A program made the position numbers and the translations under genes. The notes under the pieces are model-generated. The model had not been told where the DNA came from and did no database searches. It worked only from the letters and a program-made list of their open reading frames with translations. Of a DNA stretch of 64,000 nt, positions 38,135 to 47,251 are shown piece by piece (positions within the stretch are counted from its first letter, which is position 1; every line of letters starts with the position of its first letter). The DNA is taken from positions 650,334 to 714,333 of the forward strand of contig CANMBU010000003.1 of assembly GCA_947496175.1 (NCBI GenBank). The letters are read 5' to 3'. This DNA comes from an uncultured Roseovarius sp. (lineage in GTDB: Bacteria > Pseudomonadota > Alphaproteobacteria > Rhodobacterales > Rhodobacteraceae).

Positions 38135-39952
38135 CTAACCCGTACCTTCCTGCCGTTCGGCCAGCTCCAGCCATTCTTCCTCAGCCTTGCCCAGTGCCTC
38201 ATGACGCGTTGCCAGCGCATCACTTGCCTTGGCAAATTTAGCAGGCTCCTTGGTGTACAATTCCGGGTCCGCCAACAACCCTTCCAGCTTGGCTATCTCG
38301 GCCTCCAGCCGGGCAATTTCATCGGGCAGCGTGTTGAGCCGATGCTGATCCTTGAACGTTAGCTTGGCGGCCGGTGTTGTAGGGCGCTCAGGCTTTGAAG
38401 CCACCTGCTTTGTCTTGGCCGGTTTGGTCTGTTGCACAGCCTCTTGCGGCCTTTGCGCCTGATAGTCGCTCCACCCACCGGCATAGACCGTGGTACGCCC
38501 CCTGCCTTCCATGACGATCGTGGTCGTCGCCACTCGGTCTAGAAAATCGCGGTCATGGCTGACGAGCAAGACCGTGCCATCATAGCTATCGAGCACCTCC
38601 TGCAAAAGATCGAGGGTTTCGATGTCCAGATCATTGGTCGGCTCGTCCAGCACCAGAAGGTTGCTGTCCCGCGCCATCAGCTTGGCCAGTAAAAGTCGCG
38701 CCTTTTCTCCACCGGACAAGGACCGCACAGGCGCGCGCGCTTGCCGCTCATCAAAGAGGAAATCCTTAAGATACCCCACCACATGTCGCGGCGTGCCGCG
38801 CACCATGACCTGATCGGCCTGCCCTGAGACGCGCATGTCATGATCACCGGTCAGGCTATCCCAAAGCGTCATGCTGGGATCAAGCTGCGCACGGGACTGA
38901 TCAAAAACCACCGGCACAAGGTTGGTGCCATGTTTGACCGTGCCAGTATCCGGCTCCTCAGCTTTCATGAGAAGGTTCAACAATGTGGTCTTGCCAACTC
39001 CATTTGGACCGACAAAGGCCACGCGGTCCTTGCGCTGAATGGTCAGGTTAAAATTGCGGATGATGGGTGTCTCGCCAAAGGTTTTCTCCAGCTCCCGCGC
39101 CTCGATCACCTTGCGCCCGGATTGCGGACCAGCATCAAGCGCAAGCGCCGCCGTGCCCTGACGCTTGATCTGAGCCGCCCGCTCGGCGCGCAGATCCTGA
39201 AGGGCGCGCACCCGACCTTGGTTGCGCTTGCGCCGGGCGCTGATGCCTTCCACGGCCCATCGTGCCTCTTCGGCGATCTTGCGGTTGAGCTTGTGCCGCG
39301 CAAGATCCTCTTCGGCCCAGACTTTGTCGCGCCAGGCCTCGAAATGCTCAAACCCTTTGTCAGAACGACGCGTGGCCCCGCGATCAACCCAGAGCGTGGC
39401 CTGTGTCAGCGCACGCAGAAACATGCGGTCATGGCTGATCAGGATATAGCTGCTGCGCGTGGCCTTCAGCTCGCCCTCCAGCCAGGCAATGGCCTGAATA
39501 TCCAGATGGTTGGTCGGCTCATCGAGCAGCATCAGGTCCGGGGCCTGCGCCATCAACCGCGCCAAAGCAGCACGGCGGCGTTCACCGCCGGAGGCCGTCT
39601 CAACTGGGCGTTCGGGATCAAATTGCAGCCCTTCCGACGCCATTTCAACACGGTAATGCTCGGAAGGTTCCAGTCCTTCCGCCGCGAAATCCCCCAACGT
39701 GGTAAAGCCAGACATGTCGGGGTCTTGTTCCATATAGCCCACCTGCGCGCCCGGCTTGACCACGCGGTTACCCTGATCCGGCTCCACAAGCCCGGCCATG
39801 ACCTTCATCAAAGTGGATTTGCCCGACCCGTTGCGCCCGACCAGGGCCAGACGGTCACCGGGCTGAATCACCAGCGACAGATCCGCAAAGACAGGCTCAC
39901 CGCCGAAGCCAAGCGAAATATCAGTCAGTTGTAAAAGAGGTGCGCGTGCCAT
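38135..39952 (-). CDS. uup: ABC-F ATPase, Uup type
   Basis: 605-aa soluble ATPase with two ABC domains and no membrane domain. Walker A motifs are GRNGSGKSTLMK and GPNGVGKTTLLN. The signatures are ASGGERRRAALARLMAQAPDLMLLDEPTNHLDI and LSGGEKARLLLAKL with LLVLDEPTNDLDI. A charged coiled-coil C-terminus (LPDEIARLEAEIAKLEGLLAD) is typical of Uup, which acts on ribosomes and in precise transposon excision. Confidence 0.93.
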   Translation of the reverse strand: MARAPLLQLTDISLGFGGEPVFADLSLVIQPGDRLALVGRNGSGKSTLMKVMAGLVEPDQGNRVVKPGAQVGYMEQDPDMSGFTTLGDFAAEGLEPSEHYRVEMASEGLQFDPERPVETASGGERRRAALARLMAQAPDLMLLDEPTNHLDIQAIAWLEGELKATRSSYILISHDRMFLRALTQATLWVDRGATRRSDKGFEHFEAWRDKVWAEEDLARHKLNRKIAEEARWAVEGISARRKRNQGRVRALQDLRAERAAQIKRQGTAALALDAGPQSGRKVIEARELEKTFGETPIIRNFNLTIQRKDRVAFVGPNGVGKTTLLNLLMKAEEPDTGTVKHGTNLVPVVFDQSRAQLDPSMTLWDSLTGDHDMRVSGQADQVMVRGTPRHVVGYLKDFLFDERQARAPVRSLSGGEKARLLLAKLMARDSNLLVLDEPTNDLDIETLDLLQEVLDSYDGTVLLVSHDRDFLDRVATTTIVMEGRGRTTVYAGGWSDYQAQRPQEAVQQTKPAKTKQVASKPERPTTPAAKLTFKDQHRLNTLPDEIARLEAEIAKLEGLLADPELYTKEPAKFAKASDALATRHEALGKAEEEWLELAERQEGTG

Positions 39953-40000
39953 GTGTGCGAGCTAGCCCGAGAGCGAAAGAGCGTCAAGCAAGCCCTTGCC

Positions 40001-40735
40001 CTACCCCGCCACAGCGCGAAGCAAACGTTTGCGCGCAGGCGGAATGGCGTTGATCTCTAATCCGGTAAAGACATGCAGTGTGTTCATCTGTCGGTCCACC
40101 ACCGCATGGTCACTGACCCAGCCGCCCATAACAAGATAAGTGCGCAAAAGTGGAGGCATCACCATCATCGCCTGCTTTGCATCCGGTTTGAACCACCGCA
40201 GTTTTTGGGCAAAGTTGAACACCGAAGGGGCCTTGACCCGCGGCAACCACCGCCGTGGCGCAAGGTGCTTTTCCTTCAACATCGCAAACGCATCGAGATA
40301 AGCGTCAGAATCAGTGCCCTTGAACGACGAGCACCCAAAGAGAAGCTCAACCCCGTTTTCGTCGACATACCGTGTCATCGCCGCCCACGCTGCGCGCAGA
40401 ATATCAGGGTCGCGCGCATCCGGGTGAATGCAAAACCGGCCCATTTCAACGATAGGACCATCGAACTCCGCCAAGGCGGACAATTCATAAAACTGGGCGG
40501 AGTAGCTACGGCCGATTTCATCGCCCCCATCCAGAGGCAACAGCCGGAAGCAGCACACAAGGGCGTCTGTTGCTTCGTCTTCAACAAGAAAATGTGTGCA
40601 AACGGTGTCAAATTCGTCCCGATCAAGCCCGTCACCCTGCCCGCCGAGAAAGGCAAGGTGGCGCAATCGCTGAGCCGCGGTCAGGTCGTCTTGCGTCTCA
40701 GCCGTGCGAACCCGGTAATGTCCTTTTCTGAGCAT
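40001..40735 (-). CDS. GNAT-type N-acyltransferase, OlsB-like
   Basis: 244 aa. GHYRVRTAETQDDLTAAQRLRHLAFLGG, THFLVEDEATDALVCCFRLLPLDGG and EMGRFCIHPDARDPDILRAAWAA match acyl-ACP dependent ornithine N-acyltransferases, which make lyso-ornithine lipid at the inner membrane. The O-acyltransferase OlsA partner is not adjacent, so another amino-acid lipid is possible. It lies downstream of bamE on the same strand. Confidence 0.82.
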   Translation of the reverse strand: MLRKGHYRVRTAETQDDLTAAQRLRHLAFLGGQGDGLDRDEFDTVCTHFLVEDEATDALVCCFRLLPLDGGDEIGRSYSAQFYELSALAEFDGPIVEMGRFCIHPDARDPDILRAAWAAMTRYVDENGVELLFGCSSFKGTDSDAYLDAFAMLKEKHLAPRRWLPRVKAPSVFNFAQKLRWFKPDAKQAMMVMPPLLRTYLVMGGWVSDHAVVDRQMNTLHVFTGLEINAIPPARKRLLRAVAG

Positions 40736-40824
40736 AAGATGCCCACCTTGTATTATCTGATCTACACGTAGCTACGCAGAGGATCGCATACAAGCCAAGA
40801 CATCGATGTGGCGTATTTGAAGCG

Positions 40825-40848
40825 CCGGGCCCTTACCTGATGGCCCGG
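40825..40848 (-). terminator. Hairpin between bamE and the OlsB-like gene
   Basis: CCGGGCC-N10-GGCCCGG, a seven-base GC stem 17 bases after the bamE stop. There is no T tract on the minus strand, so termination is uncertain. Confidence 0.3.
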
Positions 40849-40865
40849 GTCAACAGCCAAACGCT

Positions 40866-41315
40866 TTAGTTGAAGAGCTGGCTTGGGTCGATATTGCCGA
40901 AGTTGCCAAGAAGCTGGCGCAGGAACCCTCTGCCGACAACCGTGGAATCAGTAACGCGGCGGGTCAATGGAACAATGTTCCCATCCGCCAGGCTAAAGCG
41001 TTCGATATTGGCGATTGTGTCGGACTGATCGAAACTAATGGCCAGAACCTGACGTTCGATCACCTCTGGGCGCCGAAAGCCAACTTCCTTGATCCGCGTA
41101 CGGACGTAGTAATAGTCGCCCCCACTCAGCAGACCCGACGCTGACGGAGCACCAACCACATCGTCCACGGTGGCACGGCTGTCAACGCCGACCGACAAGG
41201 TTTGCAACTCATCTTCCGGAGGCACGTAACCATGACTGCGAAAGGTCGGGGAACACGCACCAAGCGCCGCCACCAAGACAAGGCTTAGGGCCCATTTGCC
41301 AAATCGCGAAGTCAT
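40866..41315 (-). CDS. bamE: Outer-membrane assembly lipoprotein BamE
   Basis: 149-aa lipoprotein of the BAM complex. The signal peptide FGKWALSLVLVAALGACS has a lipobox with Cys20. SVGVDSRATVDDVVGAPS and GDYYYVRTRIKEVGFRRP follow the SmpA/OmlA fold. ATG 41315 is chosen because the ORF-track start adds nine residues before the signal peptide. It is divergent from the yceD gene, as in other alphaproteobacteria. Confidence 0.88.
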   Translation of the reverse strand: MTSRFGKWALSLVLVAALGACSPTFRSHGYVPPEDELQTLSVGVDSRATVDDVVGAPSASGLLSGGDYYYVRTRIKEVGFRRPEVIERQVLAISFDQSDTIANIERFSLADGNIVPLTRRVTDSTVVGRGFLRQLLGNFGNIDPSQLFN

Positions 41316-41432
41316 GCCACCCAAATCCGTTCTGCCACCCAACTAAATGCGGTTGCCGCATGCTGGCGGCTTTCCTCCAACCCGCTTACAACAAGGTGGC
41401 GCCTTTGTTCAAGGAAGGATAAATCACAGAGC

Positions 41433-41987
41433 ATGACAGAAGAGACAGATCTTTCAGCCCCGTTGCGCGTGGCCGACCTTAAGCCCAATCGTGATGTACC
41501 CTTTGTTGGCGTACCCGAACCGGATGTGTTGGCGCGGCTGGCGACTGAACTTGGCCTTATTTCCTTGCGAAAGCTGCGGTTCGAAGGCGTCGTGCGCCCA
41601 GAGGGCAAAACCGATTGGAAAGTTGACGCGCATTTAGGTGCCACCGTGACACAACCCTGCGTCGTGACACTTGATCCCGTGACAACCCGGATCGAAGAGG
41701 ACGCAAGCTGGCATCTGATGAAAGACTGGAAGGCGCAGGAAATTGAGGGTGAAGAAGTGGAAATGCCCGAGGATGACACGCGCGCGCCACTCTCTGACAA
41801 GATTGACCTTATGGCATTGATGCAAGAGGCGTTGGCGCTTGCCCTGCCGCCATATCCCCGCAGCACAAATGCCCAGGCAGAAGACGCGCGCGTTGCCCCA
41901 CCAGGTGTCGCTCCGCTAACAGATGAAGAGATCAAACCCTTTGCGGGCCTGTCAGAGTTGAAAAAGCGAATGGAAGGTGACGGCTGA
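41433..41987 (+). CDS. YceD (DUF177) family protein
   Basis: 184-aa soluble protein of the family that precedes rpmF in many bacteria and is implicated in 23S rRNA accumulation. PDVLARLATELGLISLRKLRFEG, the domain core VTQPCVVTLDPVTTRIEEDASW and the terminal EIKPFAGLSELKKRM fit. AAGGAAGGAT lies upstream of the ATG. Confidence 0.87.
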   Translation: MTEETDLSAPLRVADLKPNRDVPFVGVPEPDVLARLATELGLISLRKLRFEGVVRPEGKTDWKVDAHLGATVTQPCVVTLDPVTTRIEEDASWHLMKDWKAQEIEGEEVEMPEDDTRAPLSDKIDLMALMQEALALALPPYPRSTNAQAEDARVAPPGVAPLTDEEIKPFAGLSELKKRMEGDG

Positions 41988-42057
41988 GCGAGAGAAAGGT
42001 GGCAAAAAAGGTCTTGCCACGGTCACATTTCACTGTATTTTCGCGCCTTCACCGGAT

Positions 42058-42107
42058 TAGGGGTTGAACCTGCGGCACCACACAGACTATCAGCCGCCTC
42101 AACCCTA
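42058..42107 (+). promoter_or_regulatory. rpmF: Long imperfect hairpin in the rpmF leader
   Basis: TAGGG(G)TTGA pairs with TCAACCCTA (nine pairs, one bulged G), and inside it GCGGC pairs with GCCGC around a 16-base loop. The structure ends 43 bases before the rpmF ATG and about 70 after the yceD stop, with no T tract following. It could be a cis-regulatory leader, a processing site or an attenuator. Confidence 0.4.
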
Positions 42108-42150
42108 TGGAAACCGGGTCAACAAGACCCATCAGATTTGAGGTTGTGAC

Positions 42151-42357
42151 ATGGCTGTCCAACAGAACAAAGTATCGAAATCGCGTCGCAACAATCGCCG
42201 GGCGCATGACGCTCTGGTCGCGGCCAATCCAAACGAATGCCCAAACTGCGGTGAACTGAAGCGCCCACACCACGTTTGCGCGGCATGCGGCCACTACGCC
42301 GATCGTGAAATTGTCTCGATGATTGACGAGGTCGATCTGGAAGAGGACGCAGCCTAA
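42151..42357 (+). CDS. rpmF: 50S ribosomal protein L32
   Basis: 68 aa. [22 protein letters not shown] is the canonical N-terminus. The zinc ribbon keeps all four cysteines: [18 protein letters not shown]. This is therefore the zinc-containing form. It sits in the usual yceD-rpmF-plsX-fabH order. Confidence 0.97.
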   Translation: MAVQQNKVSKSRRNNRRAHDALVAANPNECPNCGELKRPHHVCAACGHYADREIVSMIDEVDLEEDAA

Positions 42358-42378
42358 CGCGGCTGAGGGGCGCGTCCG

Positions 42379-43485
42379 ATGAGGTCAACCGCGGACACAT
42401 CCAAAGCGCAAAACGCCCGCGTTCTCATTTCGATTGACGCTATGGGCGGAGATCTTGGACCGGCGGCCGTAGTCGCCGGTATTTCTTATTCTGCGAAAAT
42501 CAATCCTGAAATTGGCTTTATTCTGCATGGGGATGAGAACGAGCTCAAACCTCTGGTGGCTCGGCGCAAGACACTGACCGGCCGCTGTGAGATCCGCGAT
42601 GCCAAAGATGTCATCGAAATGGAGGACAAACCCAGCCAAGCCATTCGAAATGGCAAGGACAGCTCGATGTGGTCAGCAATTGAGTGTGTTCGCAACGGTG
42701 AGGCCTCTGTTTGTGTCTCTTGCGGCAATACGGGCGCCCTGCTTTTGATGTCTGTTGTGCGCTTGCGCAAACTCCCGGGGATTTACCGCCCGGCCATCGC
42801 AGTGCTCTGGCCCTCTGCTAATCCACAAGGGTTCAACATCATGCTCGATGGCGGCGCGGATATTCGTGCCGACGCCAAGGACTTGATGCAATACGCGCTG
42901 ATGGGCACATCTTATGCCCGCAATGGCTTCGGATTGGACAAACCACGCGTTGGTCTTCTGAACGTCGGAACTGAAGAACATAAAGGCCGCGCCGAATTGA
43001 AAGAAGCGTATGATTTGATCGCCAGTAACTCAAAAATTGGTGATTTTGAGTTTATCGGTTTTGTCGAAGGACGCGATTTACCGGGGACCGTGTGTGACGT
43101 CATTGTCACGGATGGCTTTACAGGCAATGTCGCACTCAAAACCGGTGAAGGCACGGCAAAGATGATCAGTGATCTGTTGCGCGATGCGTTTGCCTACACG
43201 CCTTTGTCGCGCCTGGCGTCTCTTTTGGCGCTGACGTCGCTGCGGCGCCTGCGCAAGCGCATTGACCCGCGCAGATCAAATGGTGGTGTTTTTCTTGGTT
43301 TGAATGGCACCGTCGTAAAATCCCACGGCGCAGCTGATGCCACGGGAGTGTCCGCCGCGGTCAAGCTGGCCTTTGACCTTGCTCAAAAAGGTTTCAGCGA
43401 AAAACTGGCCGCGCGGGTTGCATCCGCCTCGCTGACTGAACAGGATGGCGGAACCGACGACTCAGACAACGGTGATCCTGAATGA
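42379..43485 (+). CDS. plsX: Phosphate acyltransferase PlsX
   Basis: 368-aa peripheral membrane enzyme converting acyl-ACP to acyl-phosphate for PlsY. ISIDAMGGDLGP is the N-terminal signature, VSCGNTGALLLMSV and GVFLGLNGTVVKSHGAADATG are family core motifs. The stop overlaps the fabH start (ATGA). It is 21 bases from rpmF. Confidence 0.96.
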   Translation: MRSTADTSKAQNARVLISIDAMGGDLGPAAVVAGISYSAKINPEIGFILHGDENELKPLVARRKTLTGRCEIRDAKDVIEMEDKPSQAIRNGKDSSMWSAIECVRNGEASVCVSCGNTGALLLMSVVRLRKLPGIYRPAIAVLWPSANPQGFNIMLDGGADIRADAKDLMQYALMGTSYARNGFGLDKPRVGLLNVGTEEHKGRAELKEAYDLIASNSKIGDFEFIGFVEGRDLPGTVCDVIVTDGFTGNVALKTGEGTAKMISDLLRDAFAYTPLSRLASLLALTSLRRLRKRIDPRRSNGGVFLGLNGTVVKSHGAADATGVSAAVKLAFDLAQKGFSEKLAARVASASLTEQDGGTDDSDNGDPE

Positions 43486-44456
43486 CATTACGCGCCGTTG
43501 TAAAAGGTGTTGGACACTACCTTCCCGAGCGGATTGTTGAAAATTCCGAATTTGAAAAAACCCTCGACACAAGCGACGAGTGGATTCGCACGCGCTCAGG
43601 CATAGAGCGGCGTCACATCGCCGCCGAAGGCCAAACCACCTCTGACCTCGCCGTGCGTGCGGCGCAAAAGGCGCTTGAGAACTCAGGCTTAACAGCCGAC
43701 GACATTGACGGGCTTTTGGTTGCCACGTCAACACCCGACCTGACCTTTCCGTCCGTTGCGACAATGGTGCAAAAAGAACTCGGGATGACCCGTGGCTTCG
43801 GATTTGACGTACAGGCCGTGTGCGCCGGGTTCATCTATGCCCTTGCCAACGCGAATGCACTCATCGTCTCGGGACAGGCGAAAACGCTTCTGGTAATCGG
43901 CGCCGAAACCTTCAGCCGGATTATGGATTGGACGGACCGATCGACCTGTGTCCTATTTGGCGACGGGGCTGGTGCTCTGGTTTTGTCGGCGGAAGACGGT
44001 CAGGGGACATCCGACGACCGCGGTATTCTGGCGTGCGACCTTAATTCTGACGGGCGCTATCGAGACATGCTCTATGTTGATGGCGGCGTGTCGTCGACGG
44101 GGACCTCCGGTAAGTTGCGGATGCAGGGCAACCCTTTGTTCCGTCAGGCTGTAGAGAAACTCACATGGACGGCAGAAACGGCACTGGCGAAGGCCGGACT
44201 AAAGGACGATGATCTGGACTGGATCGTGCCCCATCAGGCCAATATCCGCATTATCTCAGGCACGGCCAAGAAGATGGGTATTCCAATGGAACGCGTGATC
44301 GTCACAGTTCAGGATCACGGCAACACCTCGGCGGCATCGATTCCCCTTGCCATGGCTGTGGGCGTCGCAGAAGGCAAAATCAAGCAAGGTAATCTTCTCG
44401 TGTCCGAAGCGATTGGCGGCGGATTGGCGTGGGGTTCGGTGGTCCTGCGGTGGTAA
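43482..44456 (+). CDS. fabH: 3-oxoacyl-ACP synthase III
   Basis: 324-aa initiating condensing enzyme of type II fatty acid synthesis. Catalytic residues are C in DVQAVCAGFIYAL (near 113), H in WIVPHQANIRI (near 250) and N in DHGNTSAASIP (near 280). Length is normal. Overlaps plsX by four bases. Confidence 0.97.
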   Translation: MTLRAVVKGVGHYLPERIVENSEFEKTLDTSDEWIRTRSGIERRHIAAEGQTTSDLAVRAAQKALENSGLTADDIDGLLVATSTPDLTFPSVATMVQKELGMTRGFGFDVQAVCAGFIYALANANALIVSGQAKTLLVIGAETFSRIMDWTDRSTCVLFGDGAGALVLSAEDGQGTSDDRGILACDLNSDGRYRDMLYVDGGVSSTGTSGKLRMQGNPLFRQAVEKLTWTAETALAKAGLKDDDLDWIVPHQANIRIISGTAKKMGIPMERVIVTVQDHGNTSAASIPLAMAVGVAEGKIKQGNLLVSEAIGGGLAWGSVVLRW

Positions 44457-44566
44457 TTCGCGAATTCTAGGCGCAAAACCCGCTTAAACTCAATCCGCCA
44501 AGTCATTGACATTGACTCGGAAAATCCCTTCCCCCTAAAGTTACCGAATAAAACAGAGGGGATGTG

Positions 44567-44869
44567 ATGGGCGATAAGACTTTGACACGCATGGATTTGA
44601 GTGAAGCTGTGTTCCGCGAGGTGGGATTATCCCGCAACGAATCTGCAGATCTCGTTGAAAGCGTACTGAACCACATGTCCGACGCATTGGTGCGCGGAGA
44701 ACAGGTTAAAATCTCGTCATTTGGAACATTTTCGGTGCGCGATAAATCCGCCCGCGTCGGGCGTAATCCGAAAACCGGCCAAGAAGTTCCGATCAACCCG
44801 CGGCGTGTATTAACGTTCCGGCCGTCGCATCTGATGAAAGACCGGGTCGCGGCAGGCAACAAAAGCTAG
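44567..44869 (+). CDS. ihfA: Integration host factor subunit alpha
   Basis: 100-aa DNA-bending protein. [23 protein letters not shown] and [23 protein letters not shown], the beta-arm with the intercalating Pro, are diagnostic. GAGGGG precedes the start; GTG 44564 immediately before ATG 44567 is the ORF-track choice. TTGACATTGACT about 55 bases upstream may be part of a promoter after fabH. Confidence 0.95.
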   Translation: MGDKTLTRMDLSEAVFREVGLSRNESADLVESVLNHMSDALVRGEQVKISSFGTFSVRDKSARVGRNPKTGQEVPINPRRVLTFRPSHLMKDRVAAGNKS

Positions 44870-44881
44870 GGCAAAACGCTT

Positions 44882-45676
44882 ATGGCAAAATCCGCCGATG
44901 CGTTCCGAACCATCAGCGAGGTGGCTGAGTGGTTGGAAACCCCGGCCCATGTGCTGCGGTTTTGGGAAAGCAAATTCAGTCAGGTGAAACCCGTGAAACG
45001 CGCGGGAGGCCGTCGGTATTACAGACCGTCGGATATGAAGCTTTTGGGGGGCATCAAAAAGCTGTTGCACGACGATGGCATGACCATCAAGGGCGTGCAG
45101 AAACTCTTGCGCGAACAAGGCGTTGCCCATGTGTCAGCGTTATCAATGCCTTTGGGAGATGCGGCTGACGATGTGGTTGTCGACGCATCTGCCGTAGAGA
45201 ATAAGCCCGTGTCCGAACCTGCGCAGGCTCCGGAACCTCCCGAAGCCGAGAAAGCAGATGAAGACACTGCTCCTGAACCACAGACACCACTGACCTTTAC
45301 CCGCCATGCTGCGCCAGCGCCGGAAGCAGAAAAAAGCGTGGAAGAGCCGGTTTCCGAGGATAAGCCTGAGGCAGTTCCTGAGCTTCCCAGTTTTACCCAT
45401 TTGCGCGGCAAAGACACGCCGCCCAAATCGACAGATGAAGCACCTTCCAGCCCGGAGCCTGTACCAAGCGCCGAACCTGCGGCCCCTGAACCAGAGCCGG
45501 AACCCGCGAAACCGCGCCCTGCCATGGTCAATGTGCCGGAGGACTTTGAGGACACAGTTGAGACGGAACCCGGCCTTCTGACACGTCTCTCCACCCTGCC
45601 CCGACCCATTTCCAGCAAGACCGCAGAGCAGCTCAAACCACTTTTGGCCAAGCTGCGGGATCGCGCGTCAGGCTAG
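44882..45676 (+). CDS. MerR-family regulator with long Pro/Glu-rich tail
   Basis: 264 aa. Residues 7-75 are a MerR winged helix: [58 protein letters not shown]. This subtype habitually follows ihfA. The remaining 190 residues lack an effector-binding domain with cysteines and are acidic low-complexity ([12 protein letters not shown]), ending in a basic helical patch. No ligand can be inferred. It starts 12 bases after ihfA. Confidence 0.88.
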   Translation: MAKSADAFRTISEVAEWLETPAHVLRFWESKFSQVKPVKRAGGRRYYRPSDMKLLGGIKKLLHDDGMTIKGVQKLLREQGVAHVSALSMPLGDAADDVVVDASAVENKPVSEPAQAPEPPEAEKADEDTAPEPQTPLTFTRHAAPAPEAEKSVEEPVSEDKPEAVPELPSFTHLRGKDTPPKSTDEAPSSPEPVPSAEPAAPEPEPEPAKPRPAMVNVPEDFEDTVETEPGLLTRLSTLPRPISSKTAEQLKPLLAKLRDRASG

Positions 45677-45737
45677 GTGCGAAATTGGGAATTGCCTCTT
45701 GTGATCGGCGTGAAAACGGGTATGTAACCCCAATCGT

Positions 45738-45814
45738 CGGGCTATGGCGCAGCCTGGTAGCGCGTCCGTCTGGGGGACGGAAGGTCGCAGGTTCGAGTCC
45801 TGCTAGCCCGACCA
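45738..45814 (+). tRNA. tRNA-Pro(GGG)
   Basis: CGGGCTA/TAGCCCG acceptor stem, TCCGT/ACGGA anticodon stem with loop CTGGGGG (anticodon GGG), GCAGGTTCGAGTCCTGC T arm. Discriminator A and CCA are encoded. Confidence 0.96.
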
Positions 45815-45825
45815 TTCTCAAATCG

Positions 45826-45853
45826 CCCGCCCAAGCCACGGGGCGGGTGTTTT
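45826..45853 (+). terminator. Terminator after tRNA-Pro
   Basis: CCCGCCC-AAGCCACG-GGGCGGG followed by TGTTTTC, eleven bases after the tRNA 3' end and just before the dcd ribosome site. Confidence 0.75.
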
Positions 45854-45871
45854 CATGAGAGGCAAGCGGCG

Positions 45872-46948
45872 ATGAAAACCGGGGTTTTATCAGACCGTCA
45901 GATCAAAGAGATGATCACGTCCGGTGCGATCTCTGCCGCCGCCCCCATTTTGAACGACCAAATTCAGCCTGCCTCGCTTGATCTGAGATTGGGGGACACC
46001 GCATTTCGCGTGAGAGCTTCCTTCCTTCCTGGCAAGGAGTCATCGGTGCAGGACAGACTTAACAGTCTGACAATGCATAAAATTCCGCTGACCGGCGGTG
46101 CCGTTCTTGAAAAAGGCTGCGTCTATGTCGTGCCGCTGATGGAGCAACTCACCCTGCCCCAGGGCATGACCGCTGCCGCCAGCGCCAAAAGCTCGATTGG
46201 CCGCATTGACCTGATGACGCGCATCATCACCGATCAAGGGATTGAGTTTGACCGCGTGCAGGACGGCTATGATGGCCCGCTCTTTGCGGAACTGTGCCCA
46301 CAGAGCTTTTCAGTCGTCGTGCAACCCGGCCAATTGCTCACGCAGGTCATTTTCCGGCAAGGCAAAACCATGCTGAGCGATGATGAATTGCGGGCCGTGC
46401 ATCTGGATACTCCGATTGTGTCGGGCGATCCGGTTATTTCCGACGGTCTGGGCTTTTCCGTCGATCTGCAGCCCAGCGAAGGCAATCTTGTGGGCTATCG
46501 CGCCAAGCGGCACACTGGTGTGCTCGATCTTGCAAAACTGGGGCACTATAACCCTGCTGAGTATTGGGAAGAGGTGCGCACAGAGGATGGGCATATCATT
46601 CTCGACCCCGGCGCGTTCTACATTCTTGTCAGCCGCGAGGCGATTGCGATCCCGCCGAATTATGCCGCCGAAATGGCGCCATACCTGGCCATGGTCGGAG
46701 AATTTCGCGTGCATTATGCAGGGTTCTTTGACCCCGGTTTCGGCTATGATGCAGCAGGCGGAGCAGGCTCACGCGGCGTGCTAGAAGTGCGCTGTCACGA
46801 AGCCCCGTTTGTGCTGGAACACGGCCAAGTCGTTGGCCGACTGGTTTATGAACATATGTCTGAAACCCCGGAACAGCTTTATGGCGCTGGTATTTCATCG
46901 AATTACCAGGGTCAGGGCCTTAAACTGTCAAAACATTTCAAGTCCTAA
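45872..46948 (+). CDS. dcd: dCTP deaminase, double-length alphaproteobacterial form
   Basis: 358 aa against about 190 for the E. coli enzyme. The N-terminal half opens like Dcd (GVLSDRQIKEMITSGAI, QIQPASLDLRLGDTAFRV) and includes the catalytic-loop stretch ASAKSSIGRIDLMTRII. The second half (LGHYNPAEYWEEV, LVSREAIAIPPNYAAEM, YAGFFDPGFGYDAAGGAGSRG) reads as another trimer-forming dUTPase-like domain. Converts dCTP to dUTP in thymidylate supply. Its stop overlaps that of the convergent small gene. Confidence 0.9.
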   Translation: MKTGVLSDRQIKEMITSGAISAAAPILNDQIQPASLDLRLGDTAFRVRASFLPGKESSVQDRLNSLTMHKIPLTGGAVLEKGCVYVVPLMEQLTLPQGMTAAASAKSSIGRIDLMTRIITDQGIEFDRVQDGYDGPLFAELCPQSFSVVVQPGQLLTQVIFRQGKTMLSDDELRAVHLDTPIVSGDPVISDGLGFSVDLQPSEGNLVGYRAKRHTGVLDLAKLGHYNPAEYWEEVRTEDGHIILDPGAFYILVSREAIAIPPNYAAEMAPYLAMVGEFRVHYAGFFDPGFGYDAAGGAGSRGVLEVRCHEAPFVLEHGQVVGRLVYEHMSETPEQLYGAGISSNYQGQGLKLSKHFKS

Positions 46949-47154
46949 AACCGCCCCATCCGACGTGTCACACGCATCGCCTGTTTTGTACGTTTCGTGG
47001 TGTCAGCGGAGTCCATAGGTTGCCCTGTCTCAGCAGGTGCCTTGCCCTTGTTCATACGCTTTCCGACCGCATCCATACCTGCGTTCATGCCAGAGCGGAG
47101 CACCCGGCGCATGACCATGCGAACAATCATGTTTATGATCTGATTGGCGTTCAT
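46945..47154 (-). CDS. Small basic protein, unknown
   Basis: 69 aa: MNANQIINMIVRMVMRRVLRSGMNAGMDAVGKRM is an amphipathic, Met- and Arg-rich helix, followed by a polar tail ending in a basic patch. GAGGAGG six bases before ATG 47154 is an excellent ribosome site and fixes the start. Function unknown. Confidence 0.65.
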   Translation of the reverse strand: MNANQIINMIVRMVMRRVLRSGMNAGMDAVGKRMNKGKAPAETGQPMDSADTTKRTKQAMRVTRRMGRF

Positions 47155-47251
47155 AGCGCCCTCCTCATCTGCCTCATGGGTCTTCATATAACATGAAATC
47201 ATGCAATTTTCAGGGCGAAGACAAGAAATTCACACCTGCGGCGCGTCTGCG

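Noticed and set aside
38840-39934. 364-aa plus-strand ORF opposite uup
   Set aside because: Antisense shadow of duplicated ABC domains; no ribosome site.
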